Made by a program: the position numbers and the translations under genes
The notes under the pieces: model-generated
What the model saw: the letters and a program-made list of their open reading frames with translations, nothing else
Databases searched by the model: none
Told to the model about the DNA's origin: nothing
Part shown: positions 1 through 7,781 of the stretch, piece by piece
Numbering within the stretch: position 1 is the first letter of the stretch
How the letters are laid out: each line of letters starts with the position of its first letter
Assembly: GCA_030066455.1 (NCBI GenBank)
Contig: JASJBQ010000023.1
Location: 1 to 19,413 of the forward strand
Direction of reading: 5' to 3'
DNA from: Desulfobacterales bacterium
Lineage (GTDB): Bacteria > Desulfobacterota > Desulfobacteria > Desulfobacterales > UBA5852
Length of the DNA stretch: 19,413 bases

Positions 1-290
1 TGAAATTCGTCCAGGTGCCGCCGCACCAGGTTGCGCAGCTTGTCCACCGCATTGACCGCCCGGTCGACCTCCTCGCGAAAACGGGCAAATACCAGGCGGG
101 TCTTGAAATTGAAAAAATGAACGAGGATATCGTCCTTGTTCTTGAAGTACAGATAGATGGTGCCGTCGGCCACCCCGGCCTCGCGGGCAATCTGCGAAAT
201 GGTCGACTCGTGAAACCCGTTTTTCGCAAACACCGTGACCGCCGCTTCCAGAATCCGGCGATATTTGTCGTTTTTGCCTTTGGTACTGAT
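1..290 (-). CDS. fadR: FadR/YsiA-type TetR family repressor, N-terminal part (runs off left edge)
   Basis: About 97 N-terminal residues are visible and the gene continues beyond position 1. The N-terminal helix-turn-helix is typical of TetR regulators; the stretch AGVADGTIYLYFKNKDDIL is almost the same as in the Bacillus FadR (YsiA) repressor of fatty-acid degradation, which releases DNA on binding long-chain acyl-CoA. The ligand-binding domain lies outside the window. The start is odd: from an in-frame stop about 24 bases upstream, the frame has no ATG, GTG or TTG before the DNA-binding domain. The best start is ATC at 290-288, preceded by AGGGGG (296-301) at a five-base spacing, giving (M)STKGKNDKYRRIL. 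A FadR-like operator at 325-342 suggests autoregulation. The family is clear; the FadR role is inferred from the recognition region and operator. Confidence 0.85.
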   Translation of the reverse strand, partial: MSTKGKNDKYRRILEAAVTVFAKNGFHESTISQIAREAGVADGTIYLYFKNKDDILVHFFNFKTRLVFARFREEVDRAVNAVDKLRNLVRRHLDEF

Positions 291-324
291 GGTGACCCCC
301 TGTTGGTCAAATCACGATATAATA

Positions 325-342
325 TGAATGAATACTCATTCA
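325..342. promoter_or_regulatory. FadR-type operator, perfect inverted repeat
   Basis: TGAATGA-ATAC-TCATTCA is a perfect 7-bp inverted repeat with a 4-bp spacer. It agrees at every defined position with the B. subtilis FadR box as I remember it (TGAATGAMTANTCATTCA). It lies 35 bp upstream of the TetR-family gene and directly next to its putative -10 element, where a bound repressor would block transcription. Confidence 0.85.
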
Positions 343-370
343 TTTATCAGGTCATTTTTAGCCCTGTCAA
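343..370 (-). promoter_or_regulatory. Putative sigma-70 promoter of the TetR-family gene
   Basis: On the minus strand a perfect -35 TTGACA (370-365) is followed after 16 bp by GATAAA (348-343), a 4/6 match to the -10 consensus. The operator at 325-342 abuts the -10 on the downstream side and would cover the transcription start, the usual layout for autorepression. Assigned by eye only. Confidence 0.4.
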
Positions 371-837
371 GTCTAATTTCATCTTTTTGGTCAAGGCGGC
401 ATACGATCCCCCGTGTCATCGTGGCATGCCTTCGGCCTGAATTTCACCAAACGCGGCCGATTTGCCGCGACGTTGATGCAAGGATCCGGTGTGAATGAAT
501 AAATGTTCAATCATGTCAATTACCCTTCATTCCCTTGTCATCTTCGTTGCCCGGGAATTAAAGATTGACGCTACCAATGGACCGTTTCGGAGGCTTGAAA
601 CTTCGGTCCGCCTTCGGGCGGCCATCCTGCAATGGCATTGCCATCGATGGATCCGGACACAGTAGAGTTGCAATTTAGGATCAAGTTTGAGAAAAAATGG
701 TGTCACTTTTCAATTCCGAGACCGCGTCTCGACCTGGCATCCGGCCTCCGAACGATTAGCGCTCAAGGGCCGCGAACCGATCTGCGGCCGCCTATCGACC
801 GCCCACCCGTCAACCGACAGCCGAAGGGTGACTAAAA

Positions 838-2007
838 ATGATCACTTTAGACAGCGAAAAATCCTCTCAGGCCAGCCTGGAAGACCGTCTGCGCCACTCC
901 TATGCCTTTCTCAAAAACCTGATCTTGAGCTCGGTCGACGGTGTGATGGCGGCGGATCGCAAGGGTAAAATTCTGATCTTCAACGATGCCGCCGCCGAAA
1001 TCAGCGGGTACAGCGTCGATGAGGCCTTGAAAACCCTGAATATCAGGGATGTCTATCCCGAGGACGGCGCTTATGAAGTCATGCGCAAACTGCGCAATGA
1101 CAACTTCGGCGGCCAGGGTAAACTGCAGTCCTGCCAGGTGGATGTCCTGCGCAAGGACGGCCAAAGAATCCCCATCAGTCTCAATGCCGCAATTGTCTAT
1201 GAAAACGGCGATGAAGTGGCCACCGTAGGATTCTTTCACGACCTGCGCGAAACGCTGCAGATTCAGAAAGAGCTCGAACAGACCCAGGTTCAGCTGCTGC
1301 AAGCGGAAAAAATGGCATCCCTGGGCAAACTGGCCGCGGGTGTGGCCCACCAGATCAACAACCCCCTGGGCGGCATCATCCTGTTCGCCGGCCTGATGCT
1401 TGAGGAATACGATCTGGAGGAGGCGGCCCGGGAGGATCTGAACCGCATTCTGCGCGACGCCGAGCGCTGCAAGGACACGGTCAAGGAGCTCCTGGAGTTC
1501 GCCCGCCAGACCCGGCACGAAATGCGCCCCCTGGATATCAACGAGGCCATCGTGCGGACCCTCTTTCTTTTGGAAAATCAAACTCTTTTCCAGAATATCG
1601 AAATCATGCGCCAACTCGACGACGGCATCCCGCCGGTCCGCGGCGACAGCCAGCAGCTCAACCACCTGTTCATGAATATCATCCTCAATGCCGTCCAGGC
1701 CATGCAAGGCAGCGGCAAACTGACCGTCAGCACCAAGCGCGGCCCCAACGACAAACGGGCCCATATCGCCATCGCCGATACCGGCCCCGGTATTCCGCCT
1801 GACGTCATGCCGCAAATTTTCGACCCGTTTTTCACGACCAAGGAAGAGGGCGAGGGCACCGGCATCGGCCTGAGCCTGGTCTATGGCATCGTCGAAAACC
1901 ACGGCGGCACGATCCGGGCCGTTAACCGGGAACCCAACGGAACCTGCTTTTTCATCGAACTGCCGCTCAGCACACCGGAAGACGAGGAGGAAGATCTTGA
2001 AAGCTGA
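838..2007 (+). CDS. Soluble PAS-domain sensor histidine kinase
   Basis: A 389-residue cytoplasmic two-component kinase with no membrane segment. Domains in order: one PAS sensor domain (about residues 20-135), a short coiled coil, an H-box with phospho-accepting His171 in [12 protein letters not shown], then a HATPase_c domain with N-box [11 protein letters not shown]1 DTGPGIP, F-box FDPFFTTK and G2 GTGIGLSL. It resembles the NtrB/AtoS class that usually feeds sigma-54 response regulators. The ATG at 838 follows GAAGGGTG at a reasonable distance. Its 3' end overlaps the start of the next gene, so the two products should be made together. The ligand sensed by the PAS domain cannot be told from sequence. 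The acidic tail ([10 protein letters not shown]) overlaps the next gene's ribosome binding site. Confidence 0.93.
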   Translation: MITLDSEKSSQASLEDRLRHSYAFLKNLILSSVDGVMAADRKGKILIFNDAAAEISGYSVDEALKTLNIRDVYPEDGAYEVMRKLRNDNFGGQGKLQSCQVDVLRKDGQRIPISLNAAIVYENGDEVATVGFFHDLRETLQIQKELEQTQVQLLQAEKMASLGKLAAGVAHQINNPLGGIILFAGLMLEEYDLEEAAREDLNRILRDAERCKDTVKELLEFARQTRHEMRPLDINEAIVRTLFLLENQTLFQNIEIMRQLDDGIPPVRGDSQQLNHLFMNIILNAVQAMQGSGKLTVSTKRGPNDKRAHIAIADTGPGIPPDVMPQIFDPFFTTKEEGEGTGIGLSLVYGIVENHGGTIRAVNREPNGTCFFIELPLSTPEDEEEDLES

Positions 2008-3487
2008 CACCGACGCCATCAAAGTCCTGGTCATCGACGACGAAACCGGCATCCGCGAAGGCTCCCAGCGCATCATGAGCCGCATGGGTTGCACCGTTTT
2101 CAGCGCGTCCAATGGGGAGGAGGGGCTGGCCATCCTAGCCAAGAAAAAGGTCCATATCGTTCTGCTGGACCTGAAGATGCCCGGCATGGACGGCATGGAG
2201 GTGCTGAGCCGCATTCAGGCTAAGAATTCGACCATCCTGGTCATCGTCATCACGGGGTTTGCCACCGTGGAAACGGCCATCGAGGCCATGAAGCAGGGCG
2301 CCTACGATTTCATCCCCAAACCGTTTGAACCCGACCAGCTGCGCATCGTCATCAATCGCGCCAAGGAAAAGATCATGCTCCAGGCCGAGGCTGAAAAGCT
2401 GGCCTGGGAGCGCAGTCGCACCCTGGCCGACCTGGACATGGAGAAAAGCCGCGTTCGCACCATCATCGAATCGCTGCCCAGCGGCCTTGTCGTCACCAAT
2501 ACCGACGGCACGATCGTCCTCGTCAATCCCGCCTTCTGCCATCAGATCGGCCTGCAGCCGGGCACCTGCATGGGCGGGCATTTTTCAGACTATATCATGG
2601 ACGAAGACCTCGGGCAGTTGGTCATAGATATTTGCCGCGGGCGCTATGTGGACTTCGAAGAGATCCCCACCTACGAATTCAACATGGCCGAGGACAAGTA
2701 TTTTCTGGCCCGCGGCCGCCCGGTGCTGGGGGAGCGGCGCGAATGCCTGGGTGCCATGGTGACCTTTCAGGATGTCACGGGCATGAAAGTGCTCGACCGG
2801 CTCAAAAGCGAATTCGTGGCCAAGGTGACCCACGAGCTGCGCTCCCCCCTGTCGACCATTCACGAGCAGCTCGCCATGGTGCTGCGGGAAATGGCCGAGG
2901 AGGAGGCCGGCACCGACCAGCACCTGATCAGCCGGGCCAAGGAAAAAACCCAGGGGCTGATTTCCACCATCGGTGACCTGCTCGATCTCTCGCGCATCGA
3001 GGCCGGCAACGTTTGCCACGAGCAGCGCGAATTCCGGCTGGAGGAACTGATCACGAGCGTGGTCGATTTCATGAAGGCCCGGGCCGAGGCCAAAAAGCAG
3101 TCGCTGACCCTGGACCTGCCGGCTGAGCCCCTGCCCATGTTCAGCTCCGATCCCCTGGCCATCGAGAGCATCATCGGCAACCTCGTCGCCAACGCCATCA
3201 ACTACACCCAGGAGCAAGGCACCATCGCGGTGCGCATCGAAAAAGCGGGCGACAACGTCCGCATGGAGGTCGAAGACAACGGCTTCGGCATCGAACCCAA
3301 ATACCTCGGCAAGATCTTCGACCGTTTCTACCGCGTCAAGAACGAGAAGACACGCTTTATCACCGGCACCGGCCTGGGCCTGCCCATCGTCAAAGGGCTG
3401 GTGGATTCACTGGGCGGCTCGATCTCGGTGGAGAGCGAACCCGGCAGGGGCTCGACCTTTACCGTGCTGCTGCCCGTGCCGCGCTGA
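1997..3487 (+). CDS. Hybrid receiver-PAS-histidine kinase
   Basis: The start is set at TTG 1997 because GAGGAGG (1984-1990) precedes it by six bases and the receiver domain begins at once ([15 protein letters not shown]); an upstream extension to 1883 would lie inside the preceding gene. The 496-residue product has an N-terminal receiver with Asp58, Thr86 and Lys108, a linker helix, a PAS domain (about 145-265), an H-box with His279 (VTHELRSP) and a HATPase domain with N-box NLVANAINY, G1 DNGFGIEP, F-box FDRFYRV and G2 GTGLGLPIVK. A receiver placed before the kinase suggests that the upstream kinase phosphorylates it and so controls this kinase's own output. The genes overlap by 11 bases. No DNA-binding output is fused or adjacent, so the signal must leave to a partner elsewhere, perhaps the regulators at 6.2 or 8 kb. 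Confidence 0.93.
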   Translation: MKADTDAIKVLVIDDETGIREGSQRIMSRMGCTVFSASNGEEGLAILAKKKVHIVLLDLKMPGMDGMEVLSRIQAKNSTILVIVITGFATVETAIEAMKQGAYDFIPKPFEPDQLRIVINRAKEKIMLQAEAEKLAWERSRTLADLDMEKSRVRTIIESLPSGLVVTNTDGTIVLVNPAFCHQIGLQPGTCMGGHFSDYIMDEDLGQLVIDICRGRYVDFEEIPTYEFNMAEDKYFLARGRPVLGERRECLGAMVTFQDVTGMKVLDRLKSEFVAKVTHELRSPLSTIHEQLAMVLREMAEEEAGTDQHLISRAKEKTQGLISTIGDLLDLSRIEAGNVCHEQREFRLEELITSVVDFMKARAEAKKQSLTLDLPAEPLPMFSSDPLAIESIIGNLVANAINYTQEQGTIAVRIEKAGDNVRMEVEDNGFGIEPKYLGKIFDRFYRVKNEKTRFITGTGLGLPIVKGLVDSLGGSISVESEPGRGSTFTVLLPVPR

Positions 3488-3757
3488 CGCCCCAAGCCGA
3501 CAGCATCGATCGCACGGGCGAATCAGCCAGGTTCTCCTCCCCGGCCCGTGTCATGCGCCCTCACCCACCGAGCCGCCCCCGGCGGGTGGCCCCGCGGCCA
3601 GCCCGGGCTATTACGCCGCGACGTTATCCCGTTCGGACGTGCGCATGACCGTCATACGTCAGGCTGTGAGACGGCGGGTGAGCGAATCACCATCCGCAAG
3701 AGCCGCCTTCCGTTGCCTGCGACCGCAGTCTGACGCCTGCAAGCGAGGTGCGAACGG

Positions 3758-5026
3758 ATGGTTTCAGCCTACGCCGCGATGACCGACGACGACATCCGTG
3801 AATATTACCAGGCGTTGTGCCGCCGCATCGGCGAGGCGGAAACGATCATTCAGGCCTTTGTCCCCGGCACGTTCGTCCCTCAACGGATCACGGCCCAGGT
3901 TGAGCGTTGCCTGGAGCGATTTCCGGAGCCGTCGACCCGGCCGCCCCTGTTCGCGGTGCCGGTCGGCGTCAAGGACATCTTCCATTGCAACGGCTTTACG
4001 ACCCGCTGTGGGAGCCGCCTCCCGCCGGAGCTCTTCCAGGGACCGGAGGCCGAAACGGTTGCCCGGATCAGGGCGGCCGGCGCCGTTGTCATAGGAAAAA
4101 CCGCCACCACCGAATTTGCCTATTTCGCGCCGGCAGCCACCCGCAACCCGGCCAACCCGGCCCATACCCCGGGCGGATCCAGCAGCGGTTCGGCCGCCGG
4201 TGTGGCCGCCGGTTTCTTCGACTGCGCCCTGGGCACCCAGACCGTGGGTTCGGTGATCCGGCCGGCAGCCTACTGCGGGGTGGTGGGATTCAAACCCAGC
4301 CTGGGCCGCGTCAGCACCGGCGGCATCGTGCCGTTTTCGACCACGGTCGACCACGTGGGCGTTTTCTGCCCGTCGGCAGGGGCCATTCCGGCCATTATGG
4401 CCGTGCTGGATTCATCCTGGCAGCCGTCCCCGGCGCCCGCCGGGATGCGGCTGGGGATTCCCCGCGGCCCGTATCTGAGCCAGGCCGACGCGACCGCCCT
4501 GGCCGCCTTCGAGGCGCAGGTGGGCCGTCTGGCAGGCGCCGGCACCGCCATTGCGCAGGTGCCGGTCCTCGAAGACATTCGCGACGTCAACGCCCGCCAC
4601 AACGCACTGATCGCGGCTGAAATCGCGCGGGTCCACGCACCCTGGTTCGAAACCCATCGGGATTTGTACCGGCCAAAGACGCGGGAGATCATTGCCACCG
4701 GGCAGGCCGTCCCAGAAACTTCGTTGGCGCATCTGCGGTCGTCGTGCACCGCGCTGCGCCAAACGCTCCTCGACGCCATGCGAACGTCCGGAATCGACGC
4801 CTTCGTTTGCCCGTCGGCCACCGGCGAGGCCCCCAAAGGCCTCGACGCGACGGGCCGTCCGCTGATGAACCTGCCGTGGACCCACGCGGGACTGCCCGCC
4901 CTGTCGCTGCCCGCCGGGGTGGGCCCCGGCGGCCTGCCGCTGGGGCTGCAGCTTGTGGGCGGGTTTGGTAGGGATGAACGTCTGGTTTCCGTGGCCATCG
5001 AACTTGCCCCGCGGCTGACGGATTGA
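3758..5026 (+). CDS. Amidase-signature family amidohydrolase
   Basis: A 422-residue member of the amidase signature family, which hydrolyses amide bonds with a Ser-Ser-Lys triad. The triad is visible: Lys72 in VGVKDIF, the cis-Ser at 141 in GGSSSGSAAG, and the nucleophile Ser165, 24 residues on as in characterised members. The nucleophile motif is GTQTVGSVIRPA, not the commoner GTDTGGSIRIPA. A C-terminal GLPALSLPAG...GLPLGLQLVG stretch also fits. There is no signal peptide, so it is cytoplasmic. The ATG at 3758 has GAGGTG about nine bases upstream; ATG 3779 is an alternative. It is transcribed alone, convergent with the AroE homologue. Subunit A of the GatCAB amidotransferase is unlikely because the protein is short and no gatB or gatC is near. 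The substrate is unknown. Confidence 0.88.
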   Translation: MVSAYAAMTDDDIREYYQALCRRIGEAETIIQAFVPGTFVPQRITAQVERCLERFPEPSTRPPLFAVPVGVKDIFHCNGFTTRCGSRLPPELFQGPEAETVARIRAAGAVVIGKTATTEFAYFAPAATRNPANPAHTPGGSSSGSAAGVAAGFFDCALGTQTVGSVIRPAAYCGVVGFKPSLGRVSTGGIVPFSTTVDHVGVFCPSAGAIPAIMAVLDSSWQPSPAPAGMRLGIPRGPYLSQADATALAAFEAQVGRLAGAGTAIAQVPVLEDIRDVNARHNALIAAEIARVHAPWFETHRDLYRPKTREIIATGQAVPETSLAHLRSSCTALRQTLLDAMRTSGIDAFVCPSATGEAPKGLDATGRPLMNLPWTHAGLPALSLPAGVGPGGLPLGLQLVGGFGRDERLVSVAIELAPRLTD

Positions 5027-5062
5027 CAAGCAGCGACGGCCAGGCGGCGCGCTAAAGTAACG

Positions 5063-5078
5063 GCATCGATGTCGATGC
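5063..5078. terminator. Weak candidate bidirectional terminator hairpin
   Basis: A perfect inverted repeat GCATCGA-TG-TCGATGC lies between the convergent amidase and AroE genes. It can fold into a stem of six to seven pairs, but neither strand has the run of T expected of an intrinsic terminator, so the call is mainly positional. Confidence 0.2.
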
Positions 5079-5165
5079 GGGGCGGATCAACCGTATCGGT
5101 CGTTGGGCCGGTGGTTCGGTATCGCGAAGGGATTCGTGTGACGGCCGGGAAGGTTTTACGACGTT

Positions 5166-6038
5166 TCAGCCGCCGACTTCCAGCACGGTCAGAAATTCGT
5201 TGGGCTCCACCTGGACACCGGTCCAGAGGGCGAAGGTGCGGCGTGCCTGGTAGGCCAGGGGGCGCAGGCCGTCCATGAAACGCACGCCGCTCGCCGCGGC
5301 TTTCTGCTCCCAGATGTTGACCTCGCGACCGTAGTTGAGGTCGAGCAGCAGATCGCAGCCCTCAAGCGTCAACCCCCCCACCAGGGCCGCGAATTCAGGG
5401 GATTCATCCTCGGCCGAGACCGAGGTCGCATTGATGATCAGGTCCACGTCCACCGGACCGGCACGGACGTCCTCGAGCGCGACGGCCTCGCCACCCAGAC
5501 GCTCGGCCATGTCCATGGCCCGCACCTCGTTGCGGGCGGCGATGTAGACCGCTTCGGCCCGCAGCCAGTTCAGGATGAAGACCACGGCCCGGGCGGCGCC
5601 GCCGGAACCGAACACCAGGGCGCGCTTGCCCGGCACCTCCCAGCCGATCTCCTCCAGGGTGTCCATGAAGCCGATGGCGTTCGTGTTGTACCCCTTGAGG
5701 GCATCCCCATCCCAGGCAATCGTGTTGACCGCCCCGATAATTTTGGCCCCTTCGGAGAGAATATCGATGTGGGGGATGACGCTTTCCTTGTGGGGTACGG
5801 TGACGTTGACGCCAGCGATGTTCAGGGCCCGGATGCTGGCCACGGCGTCGGCAATCTTCTCGGGGCGGCTCATAAAGGGCACATAAACGCACCGCAGCCC
5901 GACCTGTTTGAAGACCGCCGAGAACATTTCCGGCGATTTGGAATTGAAAACCCGCTCGTCACCAAAGATGCAGTAGACTTTCCTCTGGATCTCGAAGGCG
6001 GATTTGGGATTCTGGAAGCGTTGAACGTCGTCAGCCAT
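5166..6038 (-). CDS. aroE: Shikimate dehydrogenase (AroE) homologue with a changed catalytic residue
   Basis: A 290-residue member of the shikimate dehydrogenase family, which reduces 3-dehydroshikimate with NADPH in aromatic amino acid synthesis. Visible motifs: NSKSP (substrate-binding serines), GVNVTVPHKE with the catalytic Lys84, GAVNT with Asn105, the GSGGAARAV nucleotide-binding loop near residue 160, and a C-terminal DGLRPLAYQARRTFALWTG containing the conserved Gln. The normally invariant NTD of GxNTDxxG reads GYNTNAIG, so the partner of the catalytic Lys is Asn120, not Asp. The ATG at 6038 is chosen over an adjacent TTG at 6041; GGGGG at 6043-6047 is a poor but usable ribosome site. 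A strong hairpin lies just upstream. The family is certain; whether it is a working AroE or a paralogue is open. Confidence 0.85.
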   Translation of the reverse strand: MADDVQRFQNPKSAFEIQRKVYCIFGDERVFNSKSPEMFSAVFKQVGLRCVYVPFMSRPEKIADAVASIRALNIAGVNVTVPHKESVIPHIDILSEGAKIIGAVNTIAWDGDALKGYNTNAIGFMDTLEEIGWEVPGKRALVFGSGGAARAVVFILNWLRAEAVYIAARNEVRAMDMAERLGGEAVALEDVRAGPVDVDLIINATSVSAEDESPEFAALVGGLTLEGCDLLLDLNYGREVNIWEQKAAASGVRFMDGLRPLAYQARRTFALWTGVQVEPNEFLTVLEVGG

Positions 6039-6048
6039 CAAACCCCCG

Positions 6049-6077
6049 CGGCATGCATTCCCGGCCGATGCATGCCG
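6049..6077 (-). promoter_or_regulatory. Perfect 10-bp inverted repeat just upstream of the AroE start
   Basis: CGGCATGCAT at 6049-6058 and its exact complement ATGCATGCCG at 6068-6077 enclose a 9-base loop. In the minus-strand transcript the hairpin would end ten bases before the ATG at 6038 and abut the only ribosome-binding-like GGGGG. It could be an operator, a leader hairpin controlling translation, or the end of the upstream receiver-gene transcript; no T-run follows it. Confidence 0.5.
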
Positions 6078-6232
6078 ACGCTGTGGTGGGCGGCCCGCTG
6101 ACCATCGTTAAGGCAGCCATGCCCGGCCCCATCGGCCGCAGAGGTGTGCGCCATCCAGCCGGGAAGGGACCGGATCGGGCACGCCGGACTAAGGGCCCAG
6201 GTGCGAAATGGTACCGATGTCTTCCCCGAACA

Positions 6233-6625
6233 TCAGGCGATATTGAGCAGGCTTTTGAGACTGTCCGTGATTTCTTCCGCCGATGCCGGTTTGGGCAGAT
6301 AGTCGTCCGCTTCCATGCTCATGCCGTCGAAGTGGCTGTAGCGGGTCGAGGTGACGTGGTCGGCGACGGCCGTCAGCATCAGGATGGCGATATCGGCAAA
6401 GCGCTCGTCCTTCTTCATCTGAGCACAGACCTCATAGCCGTCCATCTCGGGCATCATCACGTCGAGGACCACGGCATCGGGCGGATTCTGTTTGATTTTC
6501 TCCAGACCCTCCATGCCGTTGTAGGCCACATCGACATCGAAGCCTTCTTTCTGGAGGTTTCCCTGCACCAGCAGGGCAAAATCAGGTTCATCATCCACGA
6601 CCAGAACGCGCTTTTTGTCCGTCAT
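6233..6625 (-). CDS. Single-domain (receiver-only) response regulator
   Basis: A 130-residue CheY-like receiver with no output domain. The acidic pocket Asp11/Asp12 (VVDDE), phospho-acceptor Asp55 (VVLDVMMPEMDGYEV), Thr85 (LMLTA) and Lys112 (DDYLPKP) are all present, so it should be phosphorylatable. The loop between Thr85 and Lys112 is longer than usual and includes STRYSHFDGMSME. The ATG at 6625 has a strong AGGAGG at seven-base spacing. It starts 15 bases after the stop of the MetF-like gene and is probably co-transcribed with it. Such proteins work by protein-protein contact or as phosphorelay shuttles; candidate partners are the kinases at 838-3487. Confidence 0.93.
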   Translation of the reverse strand: MTDKKRVLVVDDEPDFALLVQGNLQKEGFDVDVAYNGMEGLEKIKQNPPDAVVLDVMMPEMDGYEVCAQMKKDERFADIAILMLTAVADHVTSTRYSHFDGMSMEADDYLPKPASAEEITDSLKSLLNIA

Positions 6626-6640
6626 CGCAAACCTCCTTAT

Positions 6641-7564
6641 CTAGGAAATCGCCGCCGACGCCGCTGAAGCTTCCGGGCGCCCCGGTAAAGATTGCTTTTC
6701 CGGCATCAATAATTCCGCCAATCGATCCTCCCCGCCCAGGGTGGAAATCTGCACCCCGCAGAAGCCCTCCTCCTGGAACGTCCGGATGATCTCCCGCGCG
6801 ATCCGCAGCGTTTCAAAGGCTTTGTCCCTGGCGCTCTTCAGGCGGTTCAGCAGGGTGCGCGGGATGTTCACGTGCTTCAGGTTGCGGTCGATATAACGGG
6901 CCATGCCCAGTGATTTGATCAGAAGTACCGTGGGGACGATTTTGTATTTGCGGTGGTCGACCCGCTGCAGAAAGGCGCCAATGCGGTCCAGTTCGAATAC
7001 CGGCGGGGTGATAAAAAAACGGGCGCCGGCATCGTAGCGACGGTTCATCTTTTCGATCTCGAGTTCGAGCGCCTGCCCCTGGAGACCGGGATTGACGGTC
7101 GAGCCCAACAGAAACTGCGGATGACCGTCAAGATCCACCCCCGCCATATCCTTGCCGTTCTGCAGGGCGCTGATCGCATAGAGCAGATCGAGATGATCCA
7201 GATCGTGGACGGCGCGTGCCTGGCGATGGTCGCCGAACGTCGGATCCTCGCCGGATATGGCCACCACGTTGGTGATGCCGCAGGCGTTGGCCCCCAGAAG
7301 ATCGCCTTGCAGGGCCAAGCGGTTGCGGTCCCGCGTGCAAACCTGCATGACCGTTTCCAGACCACGGTTCTGGAGCAGCGTAGCACTGCAGAGGGCGCTC
7401 ATGCGCATGATGGCGTTGTACATGTCGGTGACGACAAACGCATCGACGGCCTCACGGGCCTTCTGGGCATGGTCGAGCATGAGGGAGACATCGGTTCCCT
7501 TGGGCGGGATCAGCTCCGCCAGGACTGCAAATTCACCGCCGTCGAATTTGCATTTCAGATGCAT
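6641..7564 (-). CDS. Methylenetetrahydrofolate reductase (MetF-like)
   Basis: A 307-residue MTHFR-family protein, close to the usual length of bacterial MetF. The family makes 5-methyl-tetrahydrofolate from methylene-tetrahydrofolate with FAD; in acetogens and many sulfate reducers this is a step of the methyl branch of the Wood-Ljungdahl pathway. Seen: Glu17 in ELIPPKG where the family has its catalytic Glu, CTRDRNRLALQGDLLGA (about 76-92), ISGEDPTFGDH (104-113) in the flavin-binding position, and ARFFITPPVFELD. The TFGDH motif resembles the Wood-Ljungdahl-associated variants more than E. coli MetF. The ATG at 7564 is chosen for GGAGG six bases upstream; the open frame to 7762 is non-coding. 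A near-consensus sigma-54 promoter lies about 90 bases upstream. It probably forms an operon with the receiver protein. No other folate genes are in view. Confidence 0.85.
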   Translation of the reverse strand: MHLKCKFDGGEFAVLAELIPPKGTDVSLMLDHAQKAREAVDAFVVTDMYNAIMRMSALCSATLLQNRGLETVMQVCTRDRNRLALQGDLLGANACGITNVVAISGEDPTFGDHRQARAVHDLDHLDLLYAISALQNGKDMAGVDLDGHPQFLLGSTVNPGLQGQALELEIEKMNRRYDAGARFFITPPVFELDRIGAFLQRVDHRKYKIVPTVLLIKSLGMARYIDRNLKHVNIPRTLLNRLKSARDKAFETLRIAREIIRTFQEEGFCGVQISTLGGEDRLAELLMPEKQSLPGRPEASAASAAIS

Positions 7565-7653
7565 CCCTAACCTCCCTGGAATCGGCCGCCGGCATACGGC
7601 CGGGGCAACCGGTGGACATGATTGTAAGCGAATACGGTTCGGGAAAGCTCTAA

Positions 7654-7669
7654 AGCAAGTCTCGGGCCA
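7654..7669 (-). promoter_or_regulatory. Sigma-54 (-24/-12) promoter of the MetF-like operon
   Basis: The minus strand reads TGGCCCGAGACTTGCT, one mismatch from TGGCACG-N4-TTGCW, with exactly ten bases between the GG and GC pairs. The predicted transcription start is near 7643, leaving a leader of about 80 bases before the ATG at 7564. The divergent sigma-54 activator gene next door makes it more credible. Confidence 0.65.
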
Positions 7670-7781
7670 GACCGTTCCGAACAGATGCCTCCTCAAAATC
7701 CTATTAATTCCAATATGTTTTATCGGTTGGGCGGCCAGGCGCGCTGCGGGCCGCAATCTCAAAAAAGCTTAAAACACCTAC

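Larger units (their letters stand above)
291..837. other. Intergenic region between the TetR repressor and the kinase operon
   Basis: About 550 bases without a convincing gene. It holds the FadR operator and promoter, a second degenerate operator-like element at 492-509 (TGAATGA-ATAA-ATGTTCA, right half 4/7), and a small CCGCC-TTCG-GGCGG hairpin at 608-621 without a T-run. The promoter of the kinase operon should lie here, but no clear -35/-10 or sigma-54 element was found. Two open frames at 632-835 and 687-968 have no recognisable product; the second runs into the kinase gene in another frame. Confidence 0.5.

Noticed and set aside
632..968. Two overlapping forward frames (67 and 93 codons) before the first kinase
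   Set aside because: No ribosome site or family likeness; Arg/Pro-rich translation looks non-coding, and the second overlaps the start of the kinase gene.
847..2214. 455-codon open frame on the minus strand opposite the kinase genes
   Set aside because: It is antisense to two genes with full kinase and receiver motifs; long open antisense frames are common in GC-rich DNA, and its translation shows no recognisable domain.
3488..3757. Gap after the hybrid kinase, with a 61-codon frame at 3548-3733
   Set aside because: The frame has no ribosome site and a low-complexity Arg/Gly/Pro translation. A CACGGGC/GCCCGTG pair is too widely spaced and lacks a T-run to be called a terminator.
7565..7762. 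N-terminal extension of the MetF-like frame to 7762
   Set aside because: The extra 66 codons show no MTHFR likeness, while ATG 7564 has a good GGAGG and starts directly with the conserved core; the sigma-54 promoter also lies inside the extension.
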